This document shows positions 46,401 to 61,400 of a stretch of 64,000 nucleotides of DNA, piece by piece. Position numbers and translations under genes: made by a program. A model generated the notes under the pieces. It worked only from the letters and a program-made list of their open reading frames with translations. It was not told the DNA's origin and did not search any database. Each line of letters begins with the position of its first letter. Within the stretch, counting starts at the first letter, position 1. Where the stretch lies: contig LUCM01000530.1 of assembly GCA_008360955.1 (NCBI GenBank), positions 92,476-156,475 on the forward strand, given 5' to 3'. Source of the DNA: Fasciolopsis buskii. Taxonomy: Eukaryota; Platyhelminthes; Trematoda; Plagiorchiida; Fasciolidae.

Positions 46401-49400
46401 GGGAAAACCGTTCGGTCTCGGCCAACTCCGCGCTTCTAAGTTCTTTTCAAACCGGGCGGGGATGCCTTCAAAAAGGTATTTACCCCATGTCATTCCTAAA
46501 ATTTGGAACGATTAGCGTTTTCTGTTATCCGATGACCAGTCACTGATAGTATCCATTTTCAAATACACTACTGCTAGTAATCAGTGTGGGACCAAATTAA
46601 CTCCGTAATGTTCCATCGTGGACATCGCTTTGCGACCGCAACGTAAACACAACAACGAATTCGGCTATTCGAAGACAACGTTAGGGAAACTGAATTAAAT
46701 TTTTCTGCTACATTCTTCGGTGAGCAACAGCGTCAAAGAACGGCACAATCGATCGAGTTGAATGCTGCTTTCGGATGAAAAAAGAAAGCGTGCAAGGGCC
46801 TAAGAAAGATGTGCTTATGTCTTAACATCTATCATTTAGAGACATTACTCCAACAAAGCCCAACCGTGTCGAAAATCAGCCTGATGGTTATGCGCACGCC
46901 ATGGGCGAGTAACAAAAAACGGAAACAGGATAATCCTCGCCAGCAGTTTGGACGCGATGCTAATCAGTCAAATTTTGATAGTTTTCACAGCAGGATCTAG
47001 GAAGTTTGTTGAAAATCAGTGCATCTAACAAATTTAAACCAGGCCTTAGGAGTCTGTTCGCTTGTCAAGATTGACCCTAGGAGTTCGGATAACTCCGAAG
47101 TGAGCAGTTTGCCACCGCCCTTACGAAACAGCGATCGCCCATCTGACCAAGGCAGCCTTTGTTTTTTCCTGTTAGAAATTCTCCCTTTTTGATGACCTTA
47201 ATTTTCGATGGAAGAACGACATTAAATGACATTATTCTGCTTCCAAGAATGAGTGCAAGGTCTACTGCTAATTCAGCTGCCCTCTAAGATGTTCTGCTCA
47301 ACATCTGACATGATGTTCCGGGCAGTAAATTGATGAGTGAATCGATTCCACGACCACGCCACCAACCCCCGGTTTTCGAGGACCAGTACTCCTAGTTTGC
47401 CGGTGAAGGTTGCGACTATTGCCGGTTGTCGAATGTTTCTCTAGTTCCTGAATTTCGCGATCCACGACCGACTGCGTTCACTTCGTAGGCTTCTGGGCCT
47501 TCGCGAACCTAGTCAAAGTTACTCTGGGATACAAAAAACGTAGATTCCTATGCACAATGTATTGCAGCATGTAGGGTATCCTTAATCTGTTCTCAATGTT
47601 CGCTTAGATCCTTGGTAGTTGGGTATCAATGACCGCGTTGAAAGCGCAGACTGAAGCTCAAGGAGGCCTTCAAACTGATATGCTGCATTTGAACTAAGGA
47701 AAGTGAGTCTAGTTACGATCAAATGATTTCAGAGATCCCATCAGGGTGGGGCGAATCTCAATCAACACAGGGTCAGTTACGAATAGAAACGTCACGGAAA
47801 ACTAACACGGTTTGTAGGAATCCACATTTATGTGTCACACACAATCGGCTTTAAAAACATCTCTTCCACAACTGAAAATAAAAGCAATGAAGAGGATGTG
47901 GACCACAGCTTAGAAATTCAACTAAGTTTAGAGCGACAACATAACAAGTTTTGTTTAAGATACGTTCAACAGATCGAGTCAAAACGACACAGCTTAAAAG
48001 CGATACACTACTGATAACCAGTCGTTCAAAACTAGTAGACTAAATAGAGTGGGATGTCCTAATAATCAACTTGGATCATCGTGGACCATATGCCATATAA
48101 GTGCTCGTGTGGGGCGAAATCATGGCCTATTCTTACGACGCTTCGTCGAATTGCGACTGTAACCTGAAATTAGAGCCCGCGACATGCAGAGGAGGGGGAT
48201 GAGTAACGTTGATCCGGAAACTTGGAATGATATGGAACCACATAAAATCCCAATAGGTCAAATGTGGCAACAAACCCCGGGACGATGGCGAGTTCCCGTC
48301 TGCCGCCAACAGGTGTCGTTGTTGGTTATTCATGAAGTAACTGAATCCGGATGAATGATGAAACGAGGACTTCTTTTGCATGAGGGAAAAGCGAGAAAGC
48401 ACTGTATGATAAACGGCACAAAAGACGTGATGGAAGTCAGTGGACAAAAAATGCATGCATCATGTACCTGTCAAATCCGCAGTTACCTGTTTTATTTGTA
48501 CACCTCGTGTGCTTATAATTGATGCGCACCCGACCGTAGCAGTTCTCAAGGCGATCCGAAACAATCGGGGACCCATTAACAAGCCCAGATAAATTAAAAA
48601 CACTCCCATTATTGTCGATCGCTCGAAGCGAACGCGACTGACGACGTGTCCAGCGGGCGCATCAGGACCAACACCGATCCAGTCCGTGTAATTCCAACAC
48701 AAAAGTGTGAATTTGGTCAAGGCTGGAATCAAGGCTGTGAGACACATCAAAGATTTTGAGAACAGCGGACGAGTGGATTGTCGTCTACACAAGTGTTTTG
48801 TGACGACATTAAAATCCTTGTGCGATTGAGAACAAACGTATAGACTGTGAGACAAAGAAAAACAGAACAAATAAACAGCAATCAAATAGTTTATATGATA
48901 AACCTAAGATAAAAACTGCAGCAGAACGAAAGGAGTAAAAGAAGAAAAGTGCATTTATGGACCTGAAAAGACATTATCAATAGAGCGCCGATAACGTTAA
49001 CTGAGCAGGTGAGGAAACGCGTACGACGGAAAAATTGTTCGGAAAGTACAAGTCTGATAGAGAGCTCTACTATCACTTGGTTTACTACCACGCTTGATTT
49101 ACTGAGGCCTTCTGTGGTTGGCCGGATCATGGAGGTCATTTTCCGCCAGCATAAACCATGAAATTACACAACCACGCTAGCTCTCGCACTCACGCTCAGT
49201 TTACGCGTTTGCAATGTTATCATGAACTTATCATCTTTATTAACATTCGGGAACTGAACCGCAATATTGCTTCTGTTAACCAATTTGTCCAGTCTCCTTC
49301 GATTGCTTCATTTTTGACCGAAACTGAAACCTACCCTTATGAGAAACTAGCCATTTCCATTTCTCCAATTACGTTTCTCATTCCACTTTCGTTCCCGAAG

Positions 49401-52400
49401 CAAGTGTCCTTATTTTTGTCATAAGCTAGTGTCATCTCCCGGGTACCAAACCCTGTCTTTTTTAATCATGAATTTCAGTTTTGATTCCCTTCCTGTAATC
49501 ATTACCTGTTTGCTGCATACCTCAACAGTCAGCTCACTACCTTGGGAGAGTTCAGTGTTCATCACCGGGAATAATTAGTACATTCTTCCGAGATTTCGAC
49601 CATTAGGTGCAAAATTGAGCAGCTCATTTTGGTCGAAAATTTATTATGTCTAACCAGTCTTCTCACACGTATACCACCTGGTCGATCTGCCGACAATGCT
49701 TCTCTAGTCTCAAGACTATTCACATTTCCGTCTCTTCACTCCAGTCAAAATATTTCCATTCTTCTCACTTGTGGCTTATTGGGCTACTGTGCTACTACAT
49801 GTTCCATCAACCTAGTCGGTCAAAATTCCATTCTATGCTCAAGGCACACATTTTGACATTTGCATCCGGTTAGCCTTGAGAAATTTTCGTTTGTTTCACA
49901 CTTTTCCAAACCCGGAAAACTAGAATCTTCCGAGGTGGTTCAACCACGCATGCGATCGTGTTGTTCGGTTGAAGCGATCGGCATTTTATCTCTGGAGTCG
50001 CTGGTAAAATCATGCTTTCCACCACTACTGTGTAAAAACCAGGAGTAGATGCATCTTCGTCCTACAAACAATCAAGGGACCATTAGTCTTACTTGCCACC
50101 GGAAGCCATATTGCGTCCGAACGCCATGACCTTATCAGTTTGGTCACCGTCTGCCACTCTTGGGTAGATGATGTTGTGAAGCGGCAAAATCCGAGCATAT
50201 AAGTGCAAGACAAATGGCTGTAAAAGATGAACCGGTTGAACTGAATACATTCCCAGTATACCATGTCAATTGAAGTTGCGCGGCTGGGAATGTACGATTA
50301 TAGGTTGGTCTGAGTCTGGCACGCATTTTTTTCAAAATGCCCACCTTTATAGCTCCTTTCGAAGTTTCAAATACCGGGTCACGTACACGCATATTTCAAC
50401 TTTGGATGCCGTTAAAACTTTTCAGGATAACCGTTGCTTCAGTGATTTCGGAGGAAACGTCTCTTTCTCGAACATATTAGCAGAAAAAGCACTCCCGGTG
50501 GAGCAGTTCAGCGCTTCCACCAAACATTTTTTGTAGGTTTATTTGGACGAAGTTGGAGAAATTTAAATATTGACCAGTCCACGAACAATTTTGGTGAATG
50601 AACCGTTGCAGCGTTGCAACTGACCACCTCGCAAAGTTTTACAACTAGAAAACACAAAGCATGTGTTTATCTTTCCGTCAAGCAAAACAGACTGGTGTGG
50701 AGGAATAGGCGCAAAATTTTGTAAAGAAAGTGATAAAAAGATCGAAATCTGTAAAAATTAGAATATCATCAACACGTAGTAATGCATGAGAAGTATTATC
50801 ACATATCTGCTGATCAAGCATGGACGGGAACACATCAGCCAGGGTTTGGCCCAGTGGGCTGCCATCAAAACATCATCTACTTGTTATTGATTGCCAATTA
50901 TCAAATCATGATTCGGTTTCATACGATGGTTGGTAGCGAATGGCTCAAGGTGATCTCACTTATCTGTAGCGAAAGTAAATCGATCACAAGTTCCTTCGGC
51001 AAGAATTTATTCCCTCAAACGCCATATTTATTTAATTTGGCAACTAACAAGCAGTTTCAAACCTCCTGTTGTTCAGTAGTCTTTTTCCCGTAAAAACATG
51101 GAAACAATCCACCGTGATTCGGACAATCGAGAAGAAATACATGGATCAACAATTCGCTAAGATCAGAGCAACAACCTTTTGGGGAATCAACCTGATTCTT
51201 TCGCTTGAAACATACACAGGAATTTGATTTGGATAAATAACTTACACAAACGCACCGAATCCGAAGAGGATAGAGGAGCACACAACATGTGATGGGACGA
51301 GAACCATGGCCTCGTACAGCTGCCATTCGACATAGTGAAAAGCTAAAAAAAAAAGTCGGAACAAGTGAAGTCGATGTATTAGTTAGTCAGTAGGCGAACT
51401 GGTCGTGTTAAAAAACAGACCAAATCGAGTCTGACGAGATCCAAAGTGGTGCCCGGCTACGATTTTCTGTCGGTGGTTAATACCGATATGAAGATGGTAG
51501 GAGTGAGACAAACGAACTAAACAGCTTTAGATGCGAAAGCGCCTCCAAATGCCTCAGCACAGCCAAAGGTGAACGTCTGACGCCTTTAGATAGTTGTTCT
51601 ACCTGAATGTCCCTTGAAGTGTCCCCAGACAGTAGTTTCTGCTGATGATATTCTACTCACAGTCCTCTTGCAGCTTAGGTGTTCCCACTAAAGTGCGAAG
51701 ACGAAGACGGATGCTCGGTTCTCTCTACTAGATTGACAGGAATTCAGTCTAGGGATTTGTAGTTAAAATTCGATTCCAAGATCATCACGGATAGTATACG
51801 AGACAAGCGGTTCTGTGATCACCGGAATTTGTGGCGGACATGTGTACTTGGCACCCAGGGTATGTAGTCCAAATAGCATGTGGACCGACCAGTCATCCGC
51901 AACCAGTGGATATTTAACCTTATGCGAAGGGCACACGAACTAATTAGTCACCGTCTCTCAACCAGTCACGTCTTTAAAACGCAAACTAGACCCTTTGAGT
52001 AAGTGCTGGAAGAAAAGCCAATAGGTCTATGCTCTTCATTAGTTTAAACAATTAGGTCGCATGAGGCCTGTAGGTGAACAAGATATATAGCAAATGACAT
52101 CAGGATGGAGTATGGGAGAGCTACCCCACGTGACGAACCCTATGAGTAAATATTTCTTTTCTCCCTTCTTCATCGTGTTCAGTTCCCATCATGACTGACG
52201 GGTAGCGAGTGGTGAGCAGACTTGAACCAGAAAAACATTGGATGAGCCACAATAACTACGAAACCGTTAGTGTGCTTCGGTTAACTGATCTACATAGCAC
52301 GCAGTACCAATACATGAATACGTATAAAGGCACATATAACTTACCATAAATGCCAAACACTAGGGAAGCTTCAAACAGATCACGTTCATCCATAGCATAG

Positions 52401-55400
52401 GCTAACAGAGACACAATTGTGCACAACGTGCTGAATCCCAACGTGAATGGAGCCCGAGAAAGGAACCGCTTATACCCAACGGCACTGAAGGTAGAGAGAC
52501 CAGAATGAAGTAATAATGAGAACTTAACTGCATAAAATTACAGTGGTTAAGCAGGAATTTAAAACATTTGGAGTACTACAGTATTGAACAACACCATGCG
52601 GTCGATTGCATGGTGCAGGCATTGACAACAAGGTAACGGAGACAATTATCCTCCCAGCACAAATCGGCTTTCCCGTTTTGCTACTGAAAGTATCATTAGT
52701 AGTTAGAAACTGACAACAAGTGCCGAGCTGTTCAGTAGCACGAACCACGGGAATTGATTCACGAAAACCGCGCAAACAGTCTATTTTGGTCTATGCATGG
52801 GCGTGTCTATGAGCACAATGAATGTAACAAAGAGAGAAGTGAGATACCACAGAGATAGACGAATAAATCTGGGTAAGACGATAGCATTAGAAGAATGGAA
52901 TGACAGGCACGGAACCGCCCTTCTTAAGACACACAGCTGAAAGACTCGGAGCATTTCGTAATTGAATGTGCTCAGAAACCTTGGATATTCTGGACAATAA
53001 AGAATTACATTGGCCACAATAAGGGCTTTAGGCCTAAAACAAAAGAGACTTGTTGCACACAGCTAGTTAATGCACCCAATCGGTGACAACACTTCTAGCA
53101 TCACAACCACCGTCCAGCGTTAAACAGCAAGGCAAGCCTCACTGATCGCTGCCTTTTCCTCAAGGTTGGTTGTTTCTATAAAAAGGGTGAATATCCAAGG
53201 ACCTACACAGGCGAGAAAAGATTAGGATGCTGCAGTAACCAGCACAGGCGGCACAGCCTAACTGCATAAAACGCACATCTGACAATCATTCTGATTTGAT
53301 AGAAAATGACAACGCCATCACTGTTCACGGTTCACTTTCGTATCCTTCAGTGTCTCCAGCCAGCTAGGTGACGAATCTTCTAGACCCTAACCACGAAGAA
53401 TATGTGAGACATACTTTACCTGTACACTTTCTCATTCCACGTTCCTATGTCATCTGTTGACCTCCGTGTGGCTTTTCCCACTCCGTGGGAGGAACGCAAA
53501 ATAGATCACGGTGTGGAAGACGAGTGTTCGCCATAAACAACGCGTAACCCAACCAAAGACGTCTACCAAGTTCCATACGCTGAGATAAGGTGTTCTCAGA
53601 ATCGGCACATAGCATTAGATTTCTAACCACATTAGTCACCCCGTCACTCCATCCAATCATGGCCATATTACGTAGACATCGGTGATCGAAAACCCGCAAC
53701 CGAAGAACATCCCCGACATGCATACTCCATACCGTGCGACCGTACAACAGAACTGAACGCACTGCGACAAGTACGTACAGAGAAAAACTAAATGGCGCCT
53801 AGATGACGGATCTTAGGTGCGGCACCATACCTTTCTGTCCTATTCCAACTAATAACAGTCTAAAGACCACAGAACACTTCGGATTAACCGATTACAACGC
53901 GCTTTGAATCGGCCAACCGAGACGTACGTTTTATCAGTATGCTAACGGATATCAGCTGAGAAATAATAAAAACAAGCTGAATAACGGCGAGGAAAAAAAA
54001 CAGGATTTCCTTATGCCTTTCAACGATTTTCGAACGGTCAGTTATGATAATGCATGCTCAGTTGCAGACAAATGGATTACCGGTTTGCCACTTTGAAAGT
54101 CAGAGATCTCAGTTCCCAGTTTTGTCGTTAATTTGCTATCCTGCAATTCGCTAGGGTATCTGAGGTAACCAGATCATATGGTGATCCAAGTTTCGAGTTC
54201 ACAGTTTCTGATCGTGCTATTATTATTGTGATATCGGTCGTTAGAGAGCTGAGCTGAAACAACTCAAGTGGAGTTAGGTTTGTGAATAGCTTTCTCATCC
54301 TTTTTGTCATTTCCCCATAAACGAAGAAGCCATGTTAAATGATGCTTTCACACACCCGGATGAGGAATGATTCCCAGCTCAACAGACAAAAACGAAATGC
54401 GTGCATTAACCAAAAATATACTCTGTTGCCATCGTAAAATTTTAGACTGGCAGTGGTCAGTCACCAAAAAGGCCAAAGGTTCGAATTCCGGATATATATA
54501 TATATAGAGAGAGAGAGATATGGATATATATATGACAGTTGTCGATTCAATGACTTCGTTTACCGATTAAATATATCGGTTATACACTTGTAAACAAGAT
54601 CAACTACTTTCAAGAACACTCACCTAGGTATTCCAAATGATAATTCCAGCGGTACTAGATAGAAAATGAAGAACAGTGCTCCGGAAAGCAAAGAAATCAA
54701 CTGTGGACGAAACGAAGCAACGAAAGAAGAAACATTTGATCAGAATTGCTGCTAGTATGTCGAATATGTGTAAATGAAAACTGGATTTTGTCCATATCCG
54801 GTTAGTGAAGAAGACAATCGTTTGTGGGTTAGAAACAACATAGTATGAAATGAGTTCAAAATTCCATCTATTACGACGTACCTTATCTGCGAGCGAGATA
54901 ATTGCGTGCAAAAGTATTAGAGACAGGTGCCAGTGTTAATAAATCCAATCGGAATTCCTGAGTAATAATTGTATTACGGCAGCCGAAATCACAAAAATGT
55001 CACAGCCAATTTTTCGCAAAACGCGTGATGGTCGTAACGTGGATTTGCCGTGGCGGATCTGGATGCATACCAGAACTGCTGCGAGCACGTTGACCTACTG
55101 ATAATATGTCAGTAGGCAAATATTTATCACGAAACAACCGCAAGCACTATCCTCCATAACTTAATGTGATCGAGCCAAGTCAAATGCCGCAATATATTCT
55201 GGTAGACGATCTTTTTGTAACTGTTTGGGTGATCCTACAACGTACTCAAAACCTTGTCGTGTTTCAAGCTCTGTGCTTCCCCAATGGCTGCAGCGACCCA
55301 GTCATGAACTAACAATGTAAACCTAAACACAAGGTTTCGTATGGATATAGTCTGTTTGAACGTGAGAACTCTTCTGGACACAGGGAGCCAGTCCAATTCC

Positions 55401-58400
55401 ATGCATGCGTTCCATGATCACAGGACCAATGCTGCTCGCTTATCTGAAGTGCTTTCACCAAACGCTAGCAGCAAATGTATCCGAGTCCCCGAGACGAGCG
55501 CATTCTTCTGGTTAGGCGGTAGTGGACCAGCAGACAATTCAGCACTTCATTGTGGCAAATAATCTCCTAGGACTTGGAATAACACCGTTTAAGAGCATTA
55601 CTTTCAATTTGACCGGCATTTCGATCGAAGATCTTACTCTGCAGGCTGAGCCAAACGTAAAAGATGCCTTCTAAAACAAACACTAGGGTTTGCTCAACTG
55701 CATCCCAAGGTGCGACATCCTTCTAATTGCAGGAGGCTGGAATACCGGTAAGCGCCAAGATTAGCCGGCAGAACGAGACTGCGCCTTGACGTGATGTGAC
55801 GGCTTGCGCACCTCAATCATCCAACGAGCTATATATGATGGATTATCTAAAATCAAAAATCCAACCATGCACCAAATGTCTCGTCAAGGTACTTCTTGTA
55901 CACTTCAGGAGACGAAGCAGCCCAAGCAGTGTGTCATCGTGGTGTAGGAATAGTCTAGAGTGAGAAGGCTGAAGCAGCCCTTTTAGATTGGATCCCAGTC
56001 AACAGTCGCTTGTGTGCCATGAGACTGCAGGGATCAGTCGGCGTCCGAAAGGATAGTAGTGTTAAGCGTAGTTTATTTGTTATCTCGGCATACGCTCCAA
56101 CAGACTGCAGCACTGATATGGAGAAAGACGAATTTTACGATAACCTCGTCACTCTCGTTCGGAAGAACAAACGCTCTGACATTGTAGTGGTAGCAGGTGA
56201 CTTTAATGCACAAGTTGGCAAACTGAGTGCATCGGAGTCCTGTTTAGGCGGGCGATGGGCCTTGCCTGCACAGCGAACAGACAACGGAGAAAGACTTCTC
56301 CCATTCTGTGCAGATAATCATATATTCCTATCTAGTACGAATTCCCGACACAGTTCGCGTCGCACTGCGAAATGGCGCTCTAGCTCGACAGGTACTTTGA
56401 GTCAGATTGACCACATCGCAGTTAGCTACCGTTGGCGCGGTTCTGTTCAGAACTGCAGATCGCAATGGACCACGTACGTTGATTCGGACCATGCGTTAGT
56501 TTTAATGCGATCTCCGCTGCAGCTGAATGGCCATCGACGCAGGCCACAAACCCGATTGGCCGTCGGACGTCTGTGTGATTCGTTTGTTTGCAACAGCTAT
56601 AAACAGAAACTAACCGGGGAACTAAGAACAACCGACGAGTGGCAATGCAGATGAGCAGTGGGATCAAATTAAGCAGGCGATGCACTTGGCAGCAGATTTC
56701 GCTTGTGGTCCTAGATCTAGCGTTCATCGAAGATATTCGATCTGGCAATAGTTGATGGGTCTAATGGATCAAAAGCGCCAGCTCCCTAACTGCAAGCAAG
56801 TGAATAAGGTGCGTTGACAGTTGCAGCGTCGGCTGACGATAAGCCCTAAGAATAATCGTGAAAACTGGTGGGTTGAGGTAGCCGAAAAGATGGAGTAGTG
56901 GCCGTTTCAGGTAACAGTCAAAGACTATTTAAGCTTATACGCGACAGCGGTGGGCGGCGAACCTCGGTTAGTGGAGTCGTGTGCCATAGGAATAGAGGAC
57001 TCATCCATGGTAAACAACAAAGGTTGGAATATTGAGCTGAGCATTTCAAGGATCAGTTTAGCTGGTCACACGCTAATGTATTTAGTCCAACGTCTGCAGC
57101 TGTGAATCCTTGGGAAGTGTCACTTGATCCCCAACGGAAGTGGAAGTGCAGTTGAATATTCGGCTTCTGAAGAGGGGAAAGGCACCCGGCCCCAACGAAC
57201 TTCCCCCAGTTGTTTTCAAATTGGTTGGGGAATCGCTGGTGAAATCACTTACACCCTTGGTTCGTGGTATTTCGAAGGAGGAGCGCATTCCGTTATCGTT
57301 GAGTGAGTCACTGATTGTATTCATCTTCAAGAAAGGCACACGGAGTGACTGCAACATTCATCGTGGGATTAGTTTAATTCCGGTAGTTACTAAGATGTTA
57401 GCTTCGATAAAGCTGCGCCGTTTGACACTGATTCGCGAGAGTAATATCTGCGAACAGCAGGCCGGATTTCGTCCAGGTCGAGGTTGCGTCGACCAGATAC
57501 TCACTCTCCGACAGATACTCGAAAAGCACCACACATTCTCTCATCCCCCTTTTTAAAGCTAAGACAAACTCGTATAACTGATGAACCCATCACATTGTTA
57601 CAATCACACGTTGATACCATGCTATCTCCTGTTCAAACTGGTTTGTCAGTCAATTACCTGTTTACATGTTAATTACAGCTGAGCCAATCACACTGGTTCA
57701 CTTCTTTATAGCACGCTCGATTGCAGTGGCACGGGCATGCCCCACAGTCAATCGAGTCTACAAAGCACGGAGGGAATGAAACGAGCAAACATAACCTTGA
57801 AGCTTGGATTGATATACAATCACACCAGATCAGGTGTGATAATGAGCCGGGCATCAGCGAGTCGCCATTTACCACCGAAGTGATCAGCAGACTTTGGAAT
57901 CAAACGTTCTTGGACGACAGGCAATTAATCCACCTGACTACCCGTTTTCACTACACTAGGCAATCAGTGGCAACGGCATATGTGGTCATACCTTCCCTTT
58001 TCAGGTCACTAGGTGTTTTTTTCTGGTCTCGTTTCAGTTGCTTAATTATTCGTTAGTTCTGGGAACTGTATGACACAGACAGAAGTGCAGCTCTCAAGGA
58101 GGGAAGAGGTGCGAAGATCGCATGTGTCTGAACTCCGATGACTTCGTAGCATCCTTACAGCATGGTAAGAGAATGGTATTAGGAATGCTGAAATTAGGAC
58201 TAACGTATTGGACCGCAGAACTAAGCCGAACAAGCACTGAATTTGGGTAGATAAAAGTAATTGGGATATCAAGTACACATACTCCCCTCCAGATCGTCTC
58301 CTTCGGTATACACCGTTCCCCGAGACAAGTAGTTGTTTTAGGACGGGCAAAGGTGATCAGTCAATGGTATGACGAAAAAAGGTATGAATGTTCTAATTAT

Positions 58401-61400
58401 TGGAGTGTCCCGAATAGGTCGAGTCAGATTACCCGAAGGGGTTCCGCGGGATCCGCCCTCGGGAGGCCAGAGACAACAGGTGATATGGCTCAACGCTGCG
58501 GTCAGTGACGGTTTTGTATTTGAAATGTTTCTGATTCTCTATGATCTTGCGGTTTTATGATCGTCTGATTCTTCTTGCATTATTAGTCGGTAGCGTGATG
58601 TGGGAACCAACAACAGCAAGTTAATACAAAGCTAATGGTTACGCAAAGTGAAAATAACTGACCTGGATGATCCCGTAATTATTCATCGAGGGCGATGTAA
58701 AGATTTACCTACCACTCCGTTCGTCCTGTCTAAAACATGTTATTTGGTCTCTTGTAAACTACGTTAGGTAATTCGAAGGAGTGAGCGTTTTCTTTATGTT
58801 GGCGAAAATGGGACCCTCGTTAAGCAAAAGACAAACGAAAACCTATGCACATACTTACTTGGAAAATATGACGAGCGAAATTCGAATGGCTGGAACGCGA
58901 AGCAATCAAAATGGCCGACAACATGCCGACAAACAAGAGTGTTTGTGGAATAACCCATATAACGGAGCCGAATCGATGCTGAACTAATTCGGCTACGAAC
59001 TGGCTGTTGAGTAGCAATAAAAGCCCGGAGACCAGTGTGAGTGCCAACGAGATGGACGGTTTAAAATTACCTGGAGGAAACAACATACGATATCCGTACA
59101 ATATCCGGACGAAAAACAAGAGGTAGAAAGAATTATTATTTCAATGACATTTGAGTCACTAACGGAAGCATATTAGCAAACAATTACTAGACTGATGTGC
59201 AAACACTTCTCAAATACTAGCTCTTATTAATGGGCACGGTTTTATCTTTTCAGTCATTCTATGTGTGTTCTAACTCTTAGATTGAACAAAGCTGTTCCGT
59301 ACCAGTCCGATAATCGCAATAGATGGCCCCTCTGAACCCAGACATATCCGGACGAAATGAAACTGATGTCAACAAAATCTCCCATTATCGTAATGTATAC
59401 AAGTGAACATGCACGTGCCGGTTTTCATCATGATTCCGAGTCGTCCGAAATCGGGTTACTTGGTTCCCAATTCCTCAATTTCATGTGGATTAATTCCCGA
59501 TTTTTAGCCTGGTTATTTAGCGCGTACAAGATATTTTTCCTCGTGACCATCAATCAACCAATTACGCGCGCTGGGCATGCATGCATTTCACTGCGCTTTC
59601 GGGCAATGGGTCACGTTTGTCCGTTGATTACGTGTATTCTACAGCCGAAATTTCCACCGACGGAAACATGCTGATCACTTTCAATCCAAACCGGCAGTTT
59701 CGTTGCTGGTAGCATATGCGATATTTTCACTGACTGGTAAAAAACAAACCAACAAAGAGTGTGCTGCTTTCCGATAGTCATGTTCGGACCTTTATATAAC
59801 AGAGCGGGGAAATCAGTTCTAACACTGACTCAGTTCACGCAAATAAATGACTGTTACTTTGTGTCAGGCTTAACTCATGACTGCAACCGAATGGGCACAT
59901 CCATACTCGGTAAGCACCGCTACACTCACGAAGGGAGAGTGGAAACGGACACCGTGACCTAGGAACTTGAGGGGGTCCCAATGAGTCACGTGTGCTAAAG
60001 AGCCCGGTGTCGGCGGGTAGATGTCTACCACTGCAGCGACCGGCACACTGGGATTTCACATCTGACTAATATACGGGACCCACAGACGTCCAACGCAGTT
60101 GAACAGCAGAGGTAGTGCGTTCAGCCTCAAGGTGACAGCAGGCCGTAATAGGGATCGCAAAAAATGAGAGTACGAAATTAAGAAATGGCAGTGGCAGTTG
60201 CATCACTGAACGGTCAAAAACTGCTCAGGCTTATAGGTGATAAAGGTTGAAGGCGAACTTTCGGCAATAAAAATGTATGCAATCAAAATGGAGAGCCTAT
60301 TCATGGCACTCAGCAAAGGCTAAGCCACTAGACTGAATACTTCAAGGTGCAGTTTAACCAGACACGAGCTAATGCAGTTACTCCAAGGTCAACAACTGCG
60401 AATTCTTGAGAAGTGTCAACTGCACTAACAAAGAAATTCAAACTAGAGTCGAACATTCAACCAGTGAGGTTAGGAAAACCGCCTAATTCAAAGGAAGGCC
60501 AGCTGTTTTTAAACTGAGCAGAGATAAACTGACAAAAGAACTGACATCCTCCAAGCATACAGCCCGGGTGAAGCAGCGTATTCTGGTGTTAAGCGGTGAG
60601 TCGCTGGATGTACTGGTATTTAAAAATAGGACATGCAGTAACTGTCACAATCAACGACTGGTGAGTTTATTTCTGTTAGTTACCAAAATATGGGTTTCAA
60701 CAAAGGAGAGCAACCCGAGAGATTCGCAAGCGTAATGTCTGTAAATAATAGGCCGAATTTCCCCAGATCGAGGTCGCATTGACCATAGTTTTGGAATTAG
60801 CCACTTACTTCAAACTCAGTAGGCAAACCGCCGCTCAAAATTAGTAGTTTTCCTCCACATAAAAAGTGCCATCGACTCATTCAGCCGGTGTGTCACAGAA
60901 GTTTGTGAACCTCCTGTGACCATTGTGCGCGTAAACTACTGATCATATAAGATGAACTATAAATCTCGTTACAAATAAACAATAGTGTTGTCGCTTAGAT
61001 TCGTCATCTACGAAGGGATAGATGATGGTTTAGAAAGTCTCAGGATGTTGGCGCCGAACTGCCAAATCGGAGGAAAGCCCGTGACTTAGATGAACCAATT
61101 GATGTCTATTTGCATGAATCCATGGAAGATATGCACCGTGCAGTAGGCATGTTTGCGAGAGATGTAGCTCCATTCGGAATTTGTTTTGTTTTTAACCTCC
61201 AAAGTGTAAAATATTGTTGGAGAATTGGACGTCGATATCTGGGAGTTTAATACTTGAGCAGTAGGAAACCACCATCGTAGACCGTTTCACTTTTATCGGC
61301 ACAATTCTGACTGACGATAGTAGTTCGGTGGTTGGGATAAGCACACGTACATCCCAAACTCAAGCAGCGCATGACAGGTTGTGCCGTCAACCTGATATTT

